Shown piece by piece: positions 9,789-17,806 of a DNA stretch of 64,000 nt. This DNA is from Nocardiopsis ansamitocini (GTDB lineage Bacteria; Actinomycetota; Actinomycetes; Streptosporangiales; Streptosporangiaceae). The translations under genes and the position numbers were made by a program. Every line of letters begins with the position of its first letter. Position 1 is the stretch's first letter. The notes below the pieces were generated by a model. It did not search any database. It saw nothing but the letters and a program-made list of their open reading frames with translations, and was not told the DNA's origin. The stretch is taken from the NCBI RefSeq assembly GCF_030268225.1, contig NZ_BSQG01000008.1, positions 143,263-207,262 of the forward strand, in the 5' to 3' direction.

Positions 9789-10305
9789 CGTCTCCGGCGC
9801 GCTCGTCAAACACCAACGCAACCTCGCGTTGGACGAACCCCACGGCCACATCCGCGCCTTCGCACCCTCGGTCGTGCCCGCCCCCCTGCAAACCGCTACC
9901 TACGCCCGTACGGTCCTGACCGCTTCAGGGCTGTTACGGCCTGAGCATGTGGAAGAGGTCGTGGCGATCCGGATGCGCCGCCAGCGCCTATTGATCGACG
10001 CCGAACACCCCCGCACCTACGTGGTGACCGAGACGGCGCTGCGTCGTCCTATCGGTGGGGTGGAGACCATGACCGAACAACACCTGCTGCTCCTGGCGTT
10101 GGCCGAGTTGGCGCACGTCACCCTGCGTGTCCTGCCCGAGAAGCAGGACCCTCCGGTGATCTGGTCCTGCGGGTTCACCCTGACCGAGAACGCCACCACC
10201 GTGGAAGCCATCCCCTTCCCCCTGGCGTTGCCGATCACCGACACCCGCCACTACCTCGCCCACTTCCACGACCTCTTCCACGCCGCCCACCCCTACCAAC
10301 TCTGA
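9778..10305 (+). CDS. Stand-alone DUF5753 domain protein lacking a helix-turn-helix
   Basis: A 175-residue protein consisting only of the DUF5753 region (VVPAPLQTATYARTVL, then RMRRQRLL and VLPEKQDPPVIWS near the end). It corresponds to about residue 110 onward of the intact Scr1-type protein at 7617-8480. The usual N-terminal XRE domain is absent. ATG 9778 overlaps the BldC-like gene by 11 bases, so a BldC-type DNA-binding subunit may replace the missing HTH. It could instead be a decayed Scr1 regulator; the clean open frame and tight overlap argue for a working gene. Confidence 0.75.
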   Translation: MGGDVSGALVKHQRNLALDEPHGHIRAFAPSVVPAPLQTATYARTVLTASGLLRPEHVEEVVAIRMRRQRLLIDAEHPRTYVVTETALRRPIGGVETMTEQHLLLLALAELAHVTLRVLPEKQDPPVIWSCGFTLTENATTVEAIPFPLALPITDTRHYLAHFHDLFHAAHPYQL

Positions 10306-10603
10306 GCGGGGGAGTGGGTGTTGGTGCCTGCCCAACGCAGGTGATCGACAAGTCGCGAGAGGCAACGCGGACGGTTTCCTTCCGCAATCGCTTCCGCCTT
10401 TCCCGCGCGGTCGGATCGTCGCATCTGTTGGAGGTCTCTGTTCTGAAGCCCTGCTTGGCCGCATGTCGTGGGCGTAGTGCCTGGTAGGGGTGGGGGAGTG
10501 GTTGGTCGGACAGGGGGTGGGAGTGGTTGGATAATAGGGATGCTGGACGTCTCACCGAAGGTCTCATAATGGTAACGGCTCGCAAAGTGCCAGGTCATTA
10601 ACT
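10306..10603 (+). promoter_or_regulatory. Leader region of CRISPR array 2
   Basis: A stretch of nearly 300 bases without a gene, ending in an AT-richer segment (TTGGATAATAGGGATGC, later GGTCTCATAATGG) immediately before the first repeat. The altered repeat lies at the far end, so transcription and spacer acquisition should start here. Confidence 0.55.
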
Positions 10604-11548
10604 GTGAGCCCCACGCACGTGGGGATGGACCGGCACTTTCTCTCCCGGCACTCACTATCTTGGGGTGAGCCCCACGCACGTGGGGATGGACCGCCCGGCG
10701 TCTGCGAGTAGTACCCGGCCACGTGGTGAGCCCCACGCACGTGGGGATGGACCGGTCGCGGTGGCGGCGGTGCAGCTCGGCGTCGGGTGAGCCCCACGCA
10801 CGTGGGGATGGACCGTCAAATCCTCCCGCGGCGTCCGACCATCTCAGGTGAGCCCCACGCACGTGGGGATGGACCGGGCGACGGCGGCCGCGCCGATGCA
10901 GCCGATCGGTGAGCCCCACGCACGTGGGGATGGACCGGTCTCCTGCCTCTGCTGCTCCGTCTTCTCCATGTGAGCCCCACGCACGTGGGGATGGACCGGC
11001 TGCCGAGAAGCTCGCGGACCAGTATCTCGGGGTGAGCCCCACGCACGTGGGGATGGACCGTCATGGATGTGGGCATCCGGTGCGAGCGGGTCGTGAGCCC
11101 CACGCACGTGGGGATGGACCGGCGAGTCGGAAGAATCGGTGGACGCCGCCCGCGTGAGCCCCACGCACGTGGGGATGGACCGGATGGATGCTCGGTTGAT
11201 GCCTAGGGCGCCAGGTGAGCCCCACGCACGTGGGGATGGACCGGCCCGAGGGAGCCCTGAGCCCGGCCGTGGCAGGTGAGCCCCACGCACGTGGGGATGG
11301 ACCGTACACGCCCGACCTGTGGGAGGCCGCGCTGGCGTGAGCCCCACGCACGTGGGGATGGACCGTACACGCCCGACCTGTGGGAGGCCGCGCTGGCGTG
11401 AGCCCCACGCACGTGGGGATGGACCGGGTTTGGACGCTGGCGACGATGACGTCTGCCCGTGAGCCCCACGCACGTGGGGATGGACCGACGTTCCATAAGC
11501 TGCTCATTGGAAAACTGAGGTGAGCCCCACGCACGTGGGGATGGACCA
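10604..11548 (+). CRISPR. CRISPR array 2, type I-E-like, 16 repeats and 15 spacers
   Basis: Sixteen 29-base repeats begin at 10604, 10665, 10726, 10787, 10848, 10909, 10970, 11032, 11093, 11154, 11215, 11276, 11337, 11398, 11459 and 11520, giving a 61-62 base unit. Each opens GTGAGCCCCACG, with stem CCCCAC-GCAC-GTGGGG. The last repeat ends CCA instead of CCG, so the leader is on the left. The spacers at 11305-11336 and 11366-11397 are identical. No cas genes are present, so interference would need Cas proteins encoded elsewhere. Confidence 0.97.
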
Positions 11549-11727
11549 GATGGGTCCGTCGAAACACGCGTGGGGACAGGGAAGGGCGCAGGCGGCGCGC
11601 GGACGATCCGCAACGGTGCGTCCCGAACCCATGACGTGGGGCTGGGCAGGAGGAAACGGTCCTGTCCGGAAGAACTGGTATAACCGGGCAACCGACAATC
11701 CACGGCGATCCTCGCGAGGTACCCCTG

Positions 11728-12768
11728 ATGCGCCCTGCCCTGCCCCTGCCCCCGGTCGACGACGACTCGCATGTGCCCGGCATGTTGCTGATCCGCACCG
11801 ACCGCGACGACGACGCCTGGCGCGACGTCCTCCACCGCATGGGCGAGCTGCCCGGGCTGGTCGCCACGCGCCCCGGCGAGGAGCCCCCGGCCCCGGAACC
11901 GGGAGACATCCCCAGACTCCTGGTCGTGGTGGACGACCCCGCCTGGTGGGGTGCCACCCCCGAGGAGGTAGGCGAAGCCCTGCGCGGGGAGGACACCTGG
12001 GTCCCCGACCTGGTCTTGCTGGCCACCGACAGGACCGCTGCCACCCCGGACCTGCGCCCGTTGCGGGCGTTTCGCGTCGACGACGACAACGACGACGTCA
12101 CCCTGTTCCGGATCACGCCCCTCCAGGCCGCCCTCACCTACCTGGTGCTGCACCGCCTCGACCCGGACACCACCTTCGAGTACTTCGAGGAGTGGTCCCC
12201 CATCGCCTCCGAATGGGAGCCCGAGGAGGACGAGGACCTCGACGAATGGGAAGCGGGCCTGCCCGAGCCCGTGGGCGCCTACCTGGACGGGCAGGACCCC
12301 GTCCCGCGCTACACTCCCCCGGCCCGGGCCCTGCCCCCGCTCACCCAGGAGAACGACGGCCTGATCGTGCGCACCGACTTCGGCGACGACGCCGCCTGGG
12401 CGGCGTTCCTCGCAGCCGCGTACCGTCCGGAGAACGGCGGCCCCATCGACGACTTCGACGACTACATCGACGTGGTGGACGACCCGGTGTTCGAGGGAGC
12501 CTCCCTGGAACAGGTGATGGCGGTGCTGCGCGACGCTCCGGAGGACTCCGAGCAGTTGACCGCGGACGTCGTGATGATCGCGGACGGGGTCACCATGCGC
12601 GACCCCGGCCGTCCCGTCCTGGTCGTGTCCTTGGACGAGCGGATCGGGTGCGCCTTCCGGCTGTCCCCCGACCAGGTCGGGAACCTGGTGGTCAACCTGG
12701 CGCTGGGCAACCAGGACATCGAGGACTACATGGACGACGCGACCAAGGCCAGGATCGAGGGGGAGTGA
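11728..12768 (+). CDS. Acidic protein with two tandem DUF6924-like domains
   Basis: A 346-residue, strongly acidic protein made of two related halves. The first starts near residue 19 (MLLIRTDRDDDAWRDVL, later LLVVVDDPAWWG). The second starts near 211 (GLIVRTDFGDDAAWAAFLAA, later PVLVVSLDE). The repeated LIRTDxxDDxAW motif is characteristic of DUF6924, a family of unknown function usually found as a single copy. Between them is a Glu/Asp-rich linker. It begins 179 bases after CRISPR array 2, and that gap holds nothing recognisable. Confidence 0.78.
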   Translation: MRPALPLPPVDDDSHVPGMLLIRTDRDDDAWRDVLHRMGELPGLVATRPGEEPPAPEPGDIPRLLVVVDDPAWWGATPEEVGEALRGEDTWVPDLVLLATDRTAATPDLRPLRAFRVDDDNDDVTLFRITPLQAALTYLVLHRLDPDTTFEYFEEWSPIASEWEPEEDEDLDEWEAGLPEPVGAYLDGQDPVPRYTPPARALPPLTQENDGLIVRTDFGDDAAWAAFLAAAYRPENGGPIDDFDDYIDVVDDPVFEGASLEQVMAVLRDAPEDSEQLTADVVMIADGVTMRDPGRPVLVVSLDERIGCAFRLSPDQVGNLVVNLALGNQDIEDYMDDATKARIEGE

Positions 12769-13234
12769 CGGCCGCCGGGGCGGGCCCGCCCCGGACCCCG
12801 TTCCCCCGTCGCGCACCGGGGCCGTGACCGCCTCGCGGGCCCTTCGGGAGCCGCGCCTCCCGAAGGGCCCGCCGGTTTGGGCCCGATCCCGGCCTTCGCC
12901 CGCTCCCGGTCCCGTCAACGTCTCGATGCGTGGCCTCGGGGCGCCGGTCCGTCGAACCGCTTCGCCGAGGCCCGTGACACGGGGAGCCCACGGCCCTTCC
13001 CGACCCACAGCCGGCCCTGCCGGCAGCCCGACGGGGCCATCCCGGCCGGGCGCCCCCGCGAGGCCGGAGGCGTCCGGGCGAATCCCTTGGACGCCTGCGC
13101 CGCCGTTGTCCACCTGCGGCCACCTTCTCCCCATCTTTTGGGATGCCCGGGCGCGGTCCCGGTGCTGCGATTGGGGTCACGTCCCTGAGGGTCCGGTGCG
13201 CGATCCGCACGGCCGTGACAGGGCACCACTACCA
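12769..13234. other. Intergenic region without a supported gene
   Basis: No convincing coding frame was found in these 466 bases. The only clear structure is the 16-bp inverted repeat listed separately. Confidence 0.6.
12835..12872 (+). terminator. Perfect 16-bp stem-loop downstream of the DUF6924 gene
   Basis: GCGGGCCCTTCGGGAG at 12835-12850 is exactly complementary to 12857-12872 across a 6-base loop (CCGCGC). It lies 66 bases after the DUF6924 stop. There is only a short T-run afterwards (GGTTTGG), so it is terminator-like rather than a classical intrinsic terminator. Confidence 0.6.
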
Positions 13235-13492
13235 ATGGGGGAGAGCGTGGCGGGCAGGGCGGAGAAGAAACTGATCCTTCTTGACGTGCCCGATCTTCCC
13301 GAAGAGCACTACCAGGAGTTCAGGGATCTCCACGGGTCGATCAAGGAGGTCCCGGTGAACCAGAACCACTGGACGACCGAGCGCGGTCGTTACAAGGTCA
13401 CGTTCGCGTTCTCCGGCATCAGGGAGACCTGGGGCGGGGTGGGCGACCTGGACGTCTACCGCCCGTCGGCCTGGGTGCACGGTCCCCGGTAG
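13235..13492 (+). CDS. Hypothetical 85-residue protein
   Basis: A short soluble protein of unknown function. It starts at ATG 13235, soon after a gene-free stretch, and runs through KKLILLDVPDLPEEHYQEF to VYRPSAWVHGPR. Codon-position GC looks like that of real genes and the reading frame is clean, but I do not recognise the family. No membrane segment or signal peptide is visible. It is convergent with the zinc lipoprotein gene; a G/C-rich imperfect hairpin lies between them at about 13516-13549. Confidence 0.55.
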   Translation: MGESVAGRAEKKLILLDVPDLPEEHYQEFRDLHGSIKEVPVNQNHWTTERGRYKVTFAFSGIRETWGGVGDLDVYRPSAWVHGPR

Positions 13493-13629
13493 GCGGTCCC
13501 GTCGAACGCGCGCTTCCGGGGGCCGGGGCACGCGCCCCGGCGGCCCCCGTGCGGGGCGTGTGCTCCTTCGGCCGCCGCCGGTGTCCGGGCCCGATGCCCG
13601 CGCCCGGTCACGGCATCGGGCCGGTTCCC

Positions 13630-14985
13630 CTAGTGGTCGTGGTCGTGACCGTCGTCGTGGGAGTGCCCCTCGTCCTCCGCGTGGTCGTGCTCCTCCTCGT
13701 GCCCGTCGTCGTGGCCGGGCGACTCCAGGGCGGCCAGGCCCACCACGGCGAGGTCGCGCGGAACGAAGTCGAGCACCTTGTTGCGCTCCACCGCCAGGCC
13801 CTCGCCCGAGACCGCCACCTCCACCAGCTCGCGGGTGGTGGGGTTGACCAGGTAGACGTAGTTCTCGCCCGCCACGACCACGGCGCGCCCGCCGTCCTCG
13901 CTGTCGGTGCGGAACTCGTCGGTGGCCTGCACGCTCGCACCCAGTTCCTTGGACTCGGGGTCCACCGTGTGCAGGGTCCCGTCGGTGGTCAGCACCAGGC
14001 CGGTGCCCCAGTACGGGTCCCAGGCGATCGAGGCCACGGTGCCCGGCACCTCGACCCGGGTCATCGAGTCGTCATGGGTGTCGATCAGCACGACCGCCCC
14101 GTCGGAGTAGTTGCCGAGGACGACCTCCTCCCCGGCGCGGCCACGGATCGTGCCGACCTTGGCGTCCTCGGTGTCGTCGGGGTTGGCGATCTTCGTGGTC
14201 GCCCACTTCCCGCCGTCGTTGTGGACCTTCAGCACGCCGTCGGCGCAGCCGAACAGCACCGTGTCGTCGTCGGGGGTGAACTCGCCGTGCAGGCCGGGGC
14301 ACTCCTCGAACGTCTCCTCGACTGTGCCGTCCTCGGTGAGCACCTGCACGCCGACCCGTTCGCCGTCGGCGTCGCCGAGGCTCGTGACGAGGTCGTGGCC
14401 CAGCGGCACCGAGACGCCGTGGTGGGGGTCGCCCGCCTCGACCTTCGCCTCGGCCGCCAGTTTCGCGGGGGCCTCCTCCCCGTCCAGGTGGACGAGGGAG
14501 ACGCCGGCGTCGCCGTCCGCGAAGATCGCGGCGTGGTCGTCGTGCGTCACCACGTGGGAGGGGGTGGGGACGTCGATGGAGCCCTCCACGATGGCGGGCT
14601 CCACGTGCTTGGGGTCGCTGTGCTCGCCGTGCGCCTCGTAGCGGATGCCGGCGTCCAGGAGCTGGACGGTGTCGTCGTCGCCCTGGACCAGGAACGCCAG
14701 TCCGCCGTCGGTGGTGACCGTGGCGAACCGGGCCGGTCCGGTGGCCTCCACGGTCCCGGCGGTCGCACCGGTGTTGACGTCCAGGACCGTCACGGCCCCG
14801 CTGCCGGCGTCCGAGAGCAGCAGCCGGGGCAGCACCGCGCCGTGCGAACCGGTGCGCTCCTCCCACGAGGCGTCGACGGCCGGGGTCGCAGCGGATTCTT
14901 CGGGGGTCTCGTCCGGTCCGGCACCGCACGCGCTTGCCATCAGCGCGAGGGGGAGCAGGGGGACGACAAGCGCCGATCTGCGCAT
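13630..14985 (-). CDS. AztD-like periplasmic zinc-binding lipoprotein
   Basis: A 451-residue exported lipoprotein: signal peptide with lipobox ASAC (Cys20), a beta-propeller-like body of repeated short strands (LLLSDAGSGAVTVLD, FATVTTDGGLAFL, HHGVSVPLGHDLVTSLGD), and a very His/Asp/Glu-rich tail (HEEEHDHAEDEGHSHDDGHD). This matches zinc metallochaperones of the AztD type, which pass Zn(II) to an ABC-transporter binding protein. ATG 14985 has GGAG upstream. A Zur-like box lies just 5' of it. No aztABC-type transporter genes are adjacent. Confidence 0.8.
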   Translation of the reverse strand: MRRSALVVPLLPLALMASACGAGPDETPEESAATPAVDASWEERTGSHGAVLPRLLLSDAGSGAVTVLDVNTGATAGTVEATGPARFATVTTDGGLAFLVQGDDDTVQLLDAGIRYEAHGEHSDPKHVEPAIVEGSIDVPTPSHVVTHDDHAAIFADGDAGVSLVHLDGEEAPAKLAAEAKVEAGDPHHGVSVPLGHDLVTSLGDADGERVGVQVLTEDGTVEETFEECPGLHGEFTPDDDTVLFGCADGVLKVHNDGGKWATTKIANPDDTEDAKVGTIRGRAGEEVVLGNYSDGAVVLIDTHDDSMTRVEVPGTVASIAWDPYWGTGLVLTTDGTLHTVDPESKELGASVQATDEFRTDSEDGGRAVVVAGENYVYLVNPTTRELVEVAVSGEGLAVERNKVLDFVPRDLAVVGLAALESPGHDDGHEEEHDHAEDEGHSHDDGHDHDH

Positions 14986-14999
14986 GTCACTCCTTATGT

Positions 15000-15019
15000 G
15001 AATGAAAATCGTTTCTATT
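15000..15019 (-). promoter_or_regulatory. Zur-like box upstream of the zinc lipoprotein
   Basis: GAATGAAAATCGTTTCTATT contains the palindromic core GAAA-ATCG-TTTC (15004-15015) and resembles actinobacterial Zur sites of the form TGAAAATnATTTTCA. It lies 15-34 bases upstream of the start codon, where a zinc-loaded repressor would block transcription. The match is imperfect in the right half. Confidence 0.55.
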
Positions 15020-15066
15020 ACCAAAATACACGGCTCGGTTCGGGGGCCGAGACCGGACACCGAAAA

Positions 15067-15091
15067 CGCCCCTGGTCCGTGACCAGGGGCG
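15067..15091 (-). terminator. Rho-independent terminator after the acyl-CoA dehydrogenase gene
   Basis: An 11-bp perfect stem (CGCCCCTGGTC/GACCAGGGGCG) with a 3-base loop is followed on the minus strand by TTTTCGG. It lies 26 bases past the acyl-CoA dehydrogenase stop codon. Confidence 0.7.
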
Positions 15092-15116
15092 CCGGTGGAC
15101 GCGTCTGAGGGTGGGG

Positions 15117-16313
15117 TCAGGAGCGCAGCGCGATCTCCCGGCGGGCCAGGGAACGCAGGTGGACTTCGTCGGGGCCGTCGAAGATCCGCATGGCCCGGGC
15201 CGAGGCGTACATCTGCGCCAGCGGGAAGTCGTCGCCGACCCCCGCCCCGCCGTGCACCTGGATGGCGCGGTCGATGGTCTGCACGGCGGCACGCGGTGCC
15301 GCCACCTTGATGGCCGCGATCTCGGTGCGCGCGGCCCGCGCGCCGTGGTTGTCGATCAGCCACGCCGTCTTCAGGACCAGCAGCCGGGCCTGCTCGATGG
15401 CCAGCCGCGACTCCGCGATCTGCTGCTGCACGACCCCCTGGCTCGCCAGCGGCCCGCCGAACGCCACTCGGGAGACGGCCCGGTCCACCATCAGCTCCAG
15501 CGCCCGTTCGGCCATGCCCAGGGCGCGCATGCAGTGGTGCACCCGCCCGGGGCCCAGCCGGGCCTGGGCGATCGTGAAACCGTCGCCCTCCCCGCCGATC
15601 AGGTTCGCCGCGGGGACCCGGACGTCGGTGAGGCGCAGCTCGCAGTGGCCCTCCTGGTCCTGGTAGCCGAACACCGCAAGGGTGCGCACGATCTCCAGGC
15701 CGGGGGCGTCGCGGGGGACCAGGATCATCGACTGCTGCCGGTGCGCCGCCCCCTCGGGGGCGGTCTTGCCCATGACGACGAACACCGCGCAACGGGGGTC
15801 CGCCGCTCCGCTGACCCACCATTTGCGGCCGTTCACCACGTAGTCGTCACCGTCGCGGGTGATGGAGGTGGCGACGTTGGTGGCGTCGGAGGAGGCCACC
15901 TCGGGCTCGGTCATGGCGAACGCCGACCGGATGCGGCCGTCCAGCAGCGGGGCCAGCCACCGTTCGCGCTGCTCGGGGGTGCCGAACATGTGCAGCACCT
16001 CCATGTTCCCGGTGTCGGGGGCCGAGCAGTTCAGCGCCTGGGGCGCCAGGTGGGATCGTCCGGTCACCTCGGCGAGAGGGGCGTAGTCGGTCACGCTCAG
16101 GCCGCCCACGTCGGGCAGGAAGAGGTTCCACAGTCCGCGCCTGCGGGCCTCGGCCTTGAGGTCCTCCATCACCGGGGGGAGGTCGTGGTTGTCGTGCCCG
16201 GCGGCCTGCCGCCACGCGTGGTAGACGGGTTCGGCCGGGTAGACGTGACCGTCCATGAACGCGTGGAGCTCGGCCAGGTACGCGCGGGCCGTGGAACTGA
16301 GGTCGAAGTCCAT
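15117..16313 (-). CDS. Acyl-CoA dehydrogenase family protein
   Basis: A 398-residue FAD-dependent acyl-CoA dehydrogenase. It has the N-terminal helical domain, the flavin/substrate motif FAMTEPEVASSDATN, the KWWVSGA strand, and the C-terminal helical domain with QVHGGAGVGDDFPLAQMYASA. The length and the HALF-type NMEVLHMFGTPEQRERWLAP segment fit the long-chain/ACAD10-11-like branch. ATG 16313 is chosen; an in-frame ATG at 16325 is possible. A TetR-type palindrome lies 20 bases upstream, suggesting acyl-CoA-responsive control. It is divergent from a HAD gene. Confidence 0.88.
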   Translation of the reverse strand: MDFDLSSTARAYLAELHAFMDGHVYPAEPVYHAWRQAAGHDNHDLPPVMEDLKAEARRRGLWNLFLPDVGGLSVTDYAPLAEVTGRSHLAPQALNCSAPDTGNMEVLHMFGTPEQRERWLAPLLDGRIRSAFAMTEPEVASSDATNVATSITRDGDDYVVNGRKWWVSGAADPRCAVFVVMGKTAPEGAAHRQQSMILVPRDAPGLEIVRTLAVFGYQDQEGHCELRLTDVRVPAANLIGGEGDGFTIAQARLGPGRVHHCMRALGMAERALELMVDRAVSRVAFGGPLASQGVVQQQIAESRLAIEQARLLVLKTAWLIDNHGARAARTEIAAIKVAAPRAAVQTIDRAIQVHGGAGVGDDFPLAQMYASARAMRIFDGPDEVHLRSLARREIALRS

Positions 16314-16333
16314 GCCCCCGATCATCTCATCAG

Positions 16334-16347
16334 ACCGACCAGTCGGT
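16334..16347. promoter_or_regulatory. TetR-type operator palindrome
   Basis: ACCGAC-CA-GTCGGT is a perfect 6+6 inverted repeat, close to the ACCGACCGGTCGGT sites bound by TetR-family fatty-acid regulators. It sits between the divergent acyl-CoA dehydrogenase and HAD genes. A second partial copy (GGGTCGGTCGGCC) follows at about 16359-16371. Confidence 0.5.
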
Positions 16348-16472
16348 ACTTTGCTGGCGGGTCGGTCGGCCGCCCCGTTCCGGGCGTCCCCGCCCCCGAA
16401 CCGGAACAGAATGGAGCGGAAGAGACGTCCGTCCCCGCCGGGCGCGGTGGACACCTGCAGGAGGCAATGGCA

Positions 16473-17129
16473 ATGACGCAGATCTGTCGAGGCATCATCA
16501 CCGATTGGGGCGGCGTGCTCACCAGCCCGCTGCCCGTGGCGATCGAGACGTGGTTGGAGACCGAGCGGATCGACCGCAGCGCCTACCTCACCGTCATGCG
16601 CGACTGGCTGCACGCCGCGTACGCCGGCGGTGAGCGCAACCTCGTCCACGCCCTGGAGCGCGGCGAGGTCGACACCGGTGAGTTCGAGCAGAGCCTCGCC
16701 GGGCAGTTGCGGCTCCTCGACGGCGGAGCGGTGCCCGCGGCCGGGCTGATCGAGCGGATGTTCGCCGGCTTCCTGCCCGTCGAGGAGATGTACACGGCAC
16801 TGCGCGAGGCCCGTGCCCAGGGGGTGCGCACCTGCCTGCTCTCCAACTCCTGGGGCAACGGCTACCCGCAGGAGAGGTTCGCCGACACCTTCGACGCCGT
16901 CGTCATCTCCGGCGAGGTGGGGATGCGCAAACCCGAGCCGGAGATCTTCGCCCACGCCCTCGAACTCGTGGGACTGCCCCCCGAGGAGTGCGTGTTCATC
17001 GACGACATCGAGCACAACGTGACCGCCGCCCAGGAACTCGGCATGGTCGGGATCGTGCACACCGATCCGGAACTGACCCGCAAGCGGCTGGAAGAGGAGT
17101 GCGGGGTCGACCTGACGGCCCTGCTGTAG
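16473..17129 (+). CDS. HAD-family hydrolase (DxGGVL type)
   Basis: A 218-residue HAD protein. Motif I is ITDWGGVLTSP, in which the second Asp is replaced by Gly, as in the epoxide-hydrolase N-domain/dehalogenase-like branch. Motif II is LLSNSWGN, motif III GMRKPEPEIF and motif IV VFIDDIEHNV. It probably removes phosphate or halide from a small molecule; the substrate is unknown. ATG 16473 lies 8 bases after AGGAGG; ATG 16467 is too close to that site. Confidence 0.85.
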   Translation: MTQICRGIITDWGGVLTSPLPVAIETWLETERIDRSAYLTVMRDWLHAAYAGGERNLVHALERGEVDTGEFEQSLAGQLRLLDGGAVPAAGLIERMFAGFLPVEEMYTALREARAQGVRTCLLSNSWGNGYPQERFADTFDAVVISGEVGMRKPEPEIFAHALELVGLPPEECVFIDDIEHNVTAAQELGMVGIVHTDPELTRKRLEEECGVDLTALL

Positions 17130-17256
17130 CGGTGGCCGGCACGCAGCGGGGTGGCGGCGCAGGCGCGGTGGCGGTGCACGCGCCGGCCCCGCTGTTTGGC
17201 AGACTCTAGAGCTGTCCGACCACGTCCGCCCGCCCCACCGAACTGACGAGTGACCC

Positions 17257-17697
17257 ATGCGCATCTACCTGCCGAGCACGATCGGCGCCCTGGCCCGGGC
17301 CCTCGACGAAGGCGCCTTCCGGGGCGGCCCGCTGACCGCCTACGCCGTGACCCCCGCCCTGCGTGCACGCCACGGCGACGACGAGGAGGAGTTGGAGTAC
17401 GCCGCGCTGAGCGCGGCGGCCGACGCCTCCCGGCGGCTGCTGGCCGCGGAGCCCGGCGAGCGTGCGCGTCGCGTCGTGATCGCCGCGGAGGTCCCCGAGG
17501 GTGTCGTCGGCCGGGGGGAGTCCGCCGACGAGCCGGCCCTGGTCCTGGTGGAGGCGGCGATTCCCCTCAAGCGCGTGGCGTCCGCCCACGTCGACGACGA
17601 GGCCGCCGCCGACGACGTGGCCGCCGGCCGCACGGAGGACCACGAGCTCATGTGGTACGCCACCCAGGAACTGCGCTACCTGGTCGACCGGTCCTGA
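17257..17697 (+). CDS. DUF6912 family protein
   Basis: A 146-residue protein of the actinobacterial DUF6912 type: MRIYLPSTIGALARAL at the N-terminus, LTAYAVTPALRA, then a long acidic region with ASAHVDDEAA and the C-terminus ELMWYATQELRYLV. Function is unknown; it is a conserved, soluble, acidic protein. It is co-oriented with the upstream HAD gene after a 127-base gap and convergent with the membrane protein at 17807. Confidence 0.8.
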   Translation: MRIYLPSTIGALARALDEGAFRGGPLTAYAVTPALRARHGDDEEELEYAALSAAADASRRLLAAEPGERARRVVIAAEVPEGVVGRGESADEPALVLVEAAIPLKRVASAHVDDEAAADDVAAGRTEDHELMWYATQELRYLVDRS

Positions 17698-17806
17698 CCC
17701 CTGAGGGGCGTCCTCATAATCGAGGATGTCGCGCACGGGGCGCCCGCGATCCGCGCTCCCGCAGGGGCGGCGCGAGAAGCCGCACCGCCCCCGAAACGTT
17801 CCGTGC

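Noticed and set aside
6996..11548. Self-targeting CRISPR spacers
   Set aside because: By eye no spacer matched another part of the window; this was not a computed search, so only the absence of an obvious match can be stated.
13630..15822. Long minus-strand frame joining the zinc lipoprotein to upstream sequence
   Set aside because: The upstream part is only an out-of-frame shadow of the acyl-CoA dehydrogenase; a signal peptide, ribosome site and Zur-like box place the real start at 14985.
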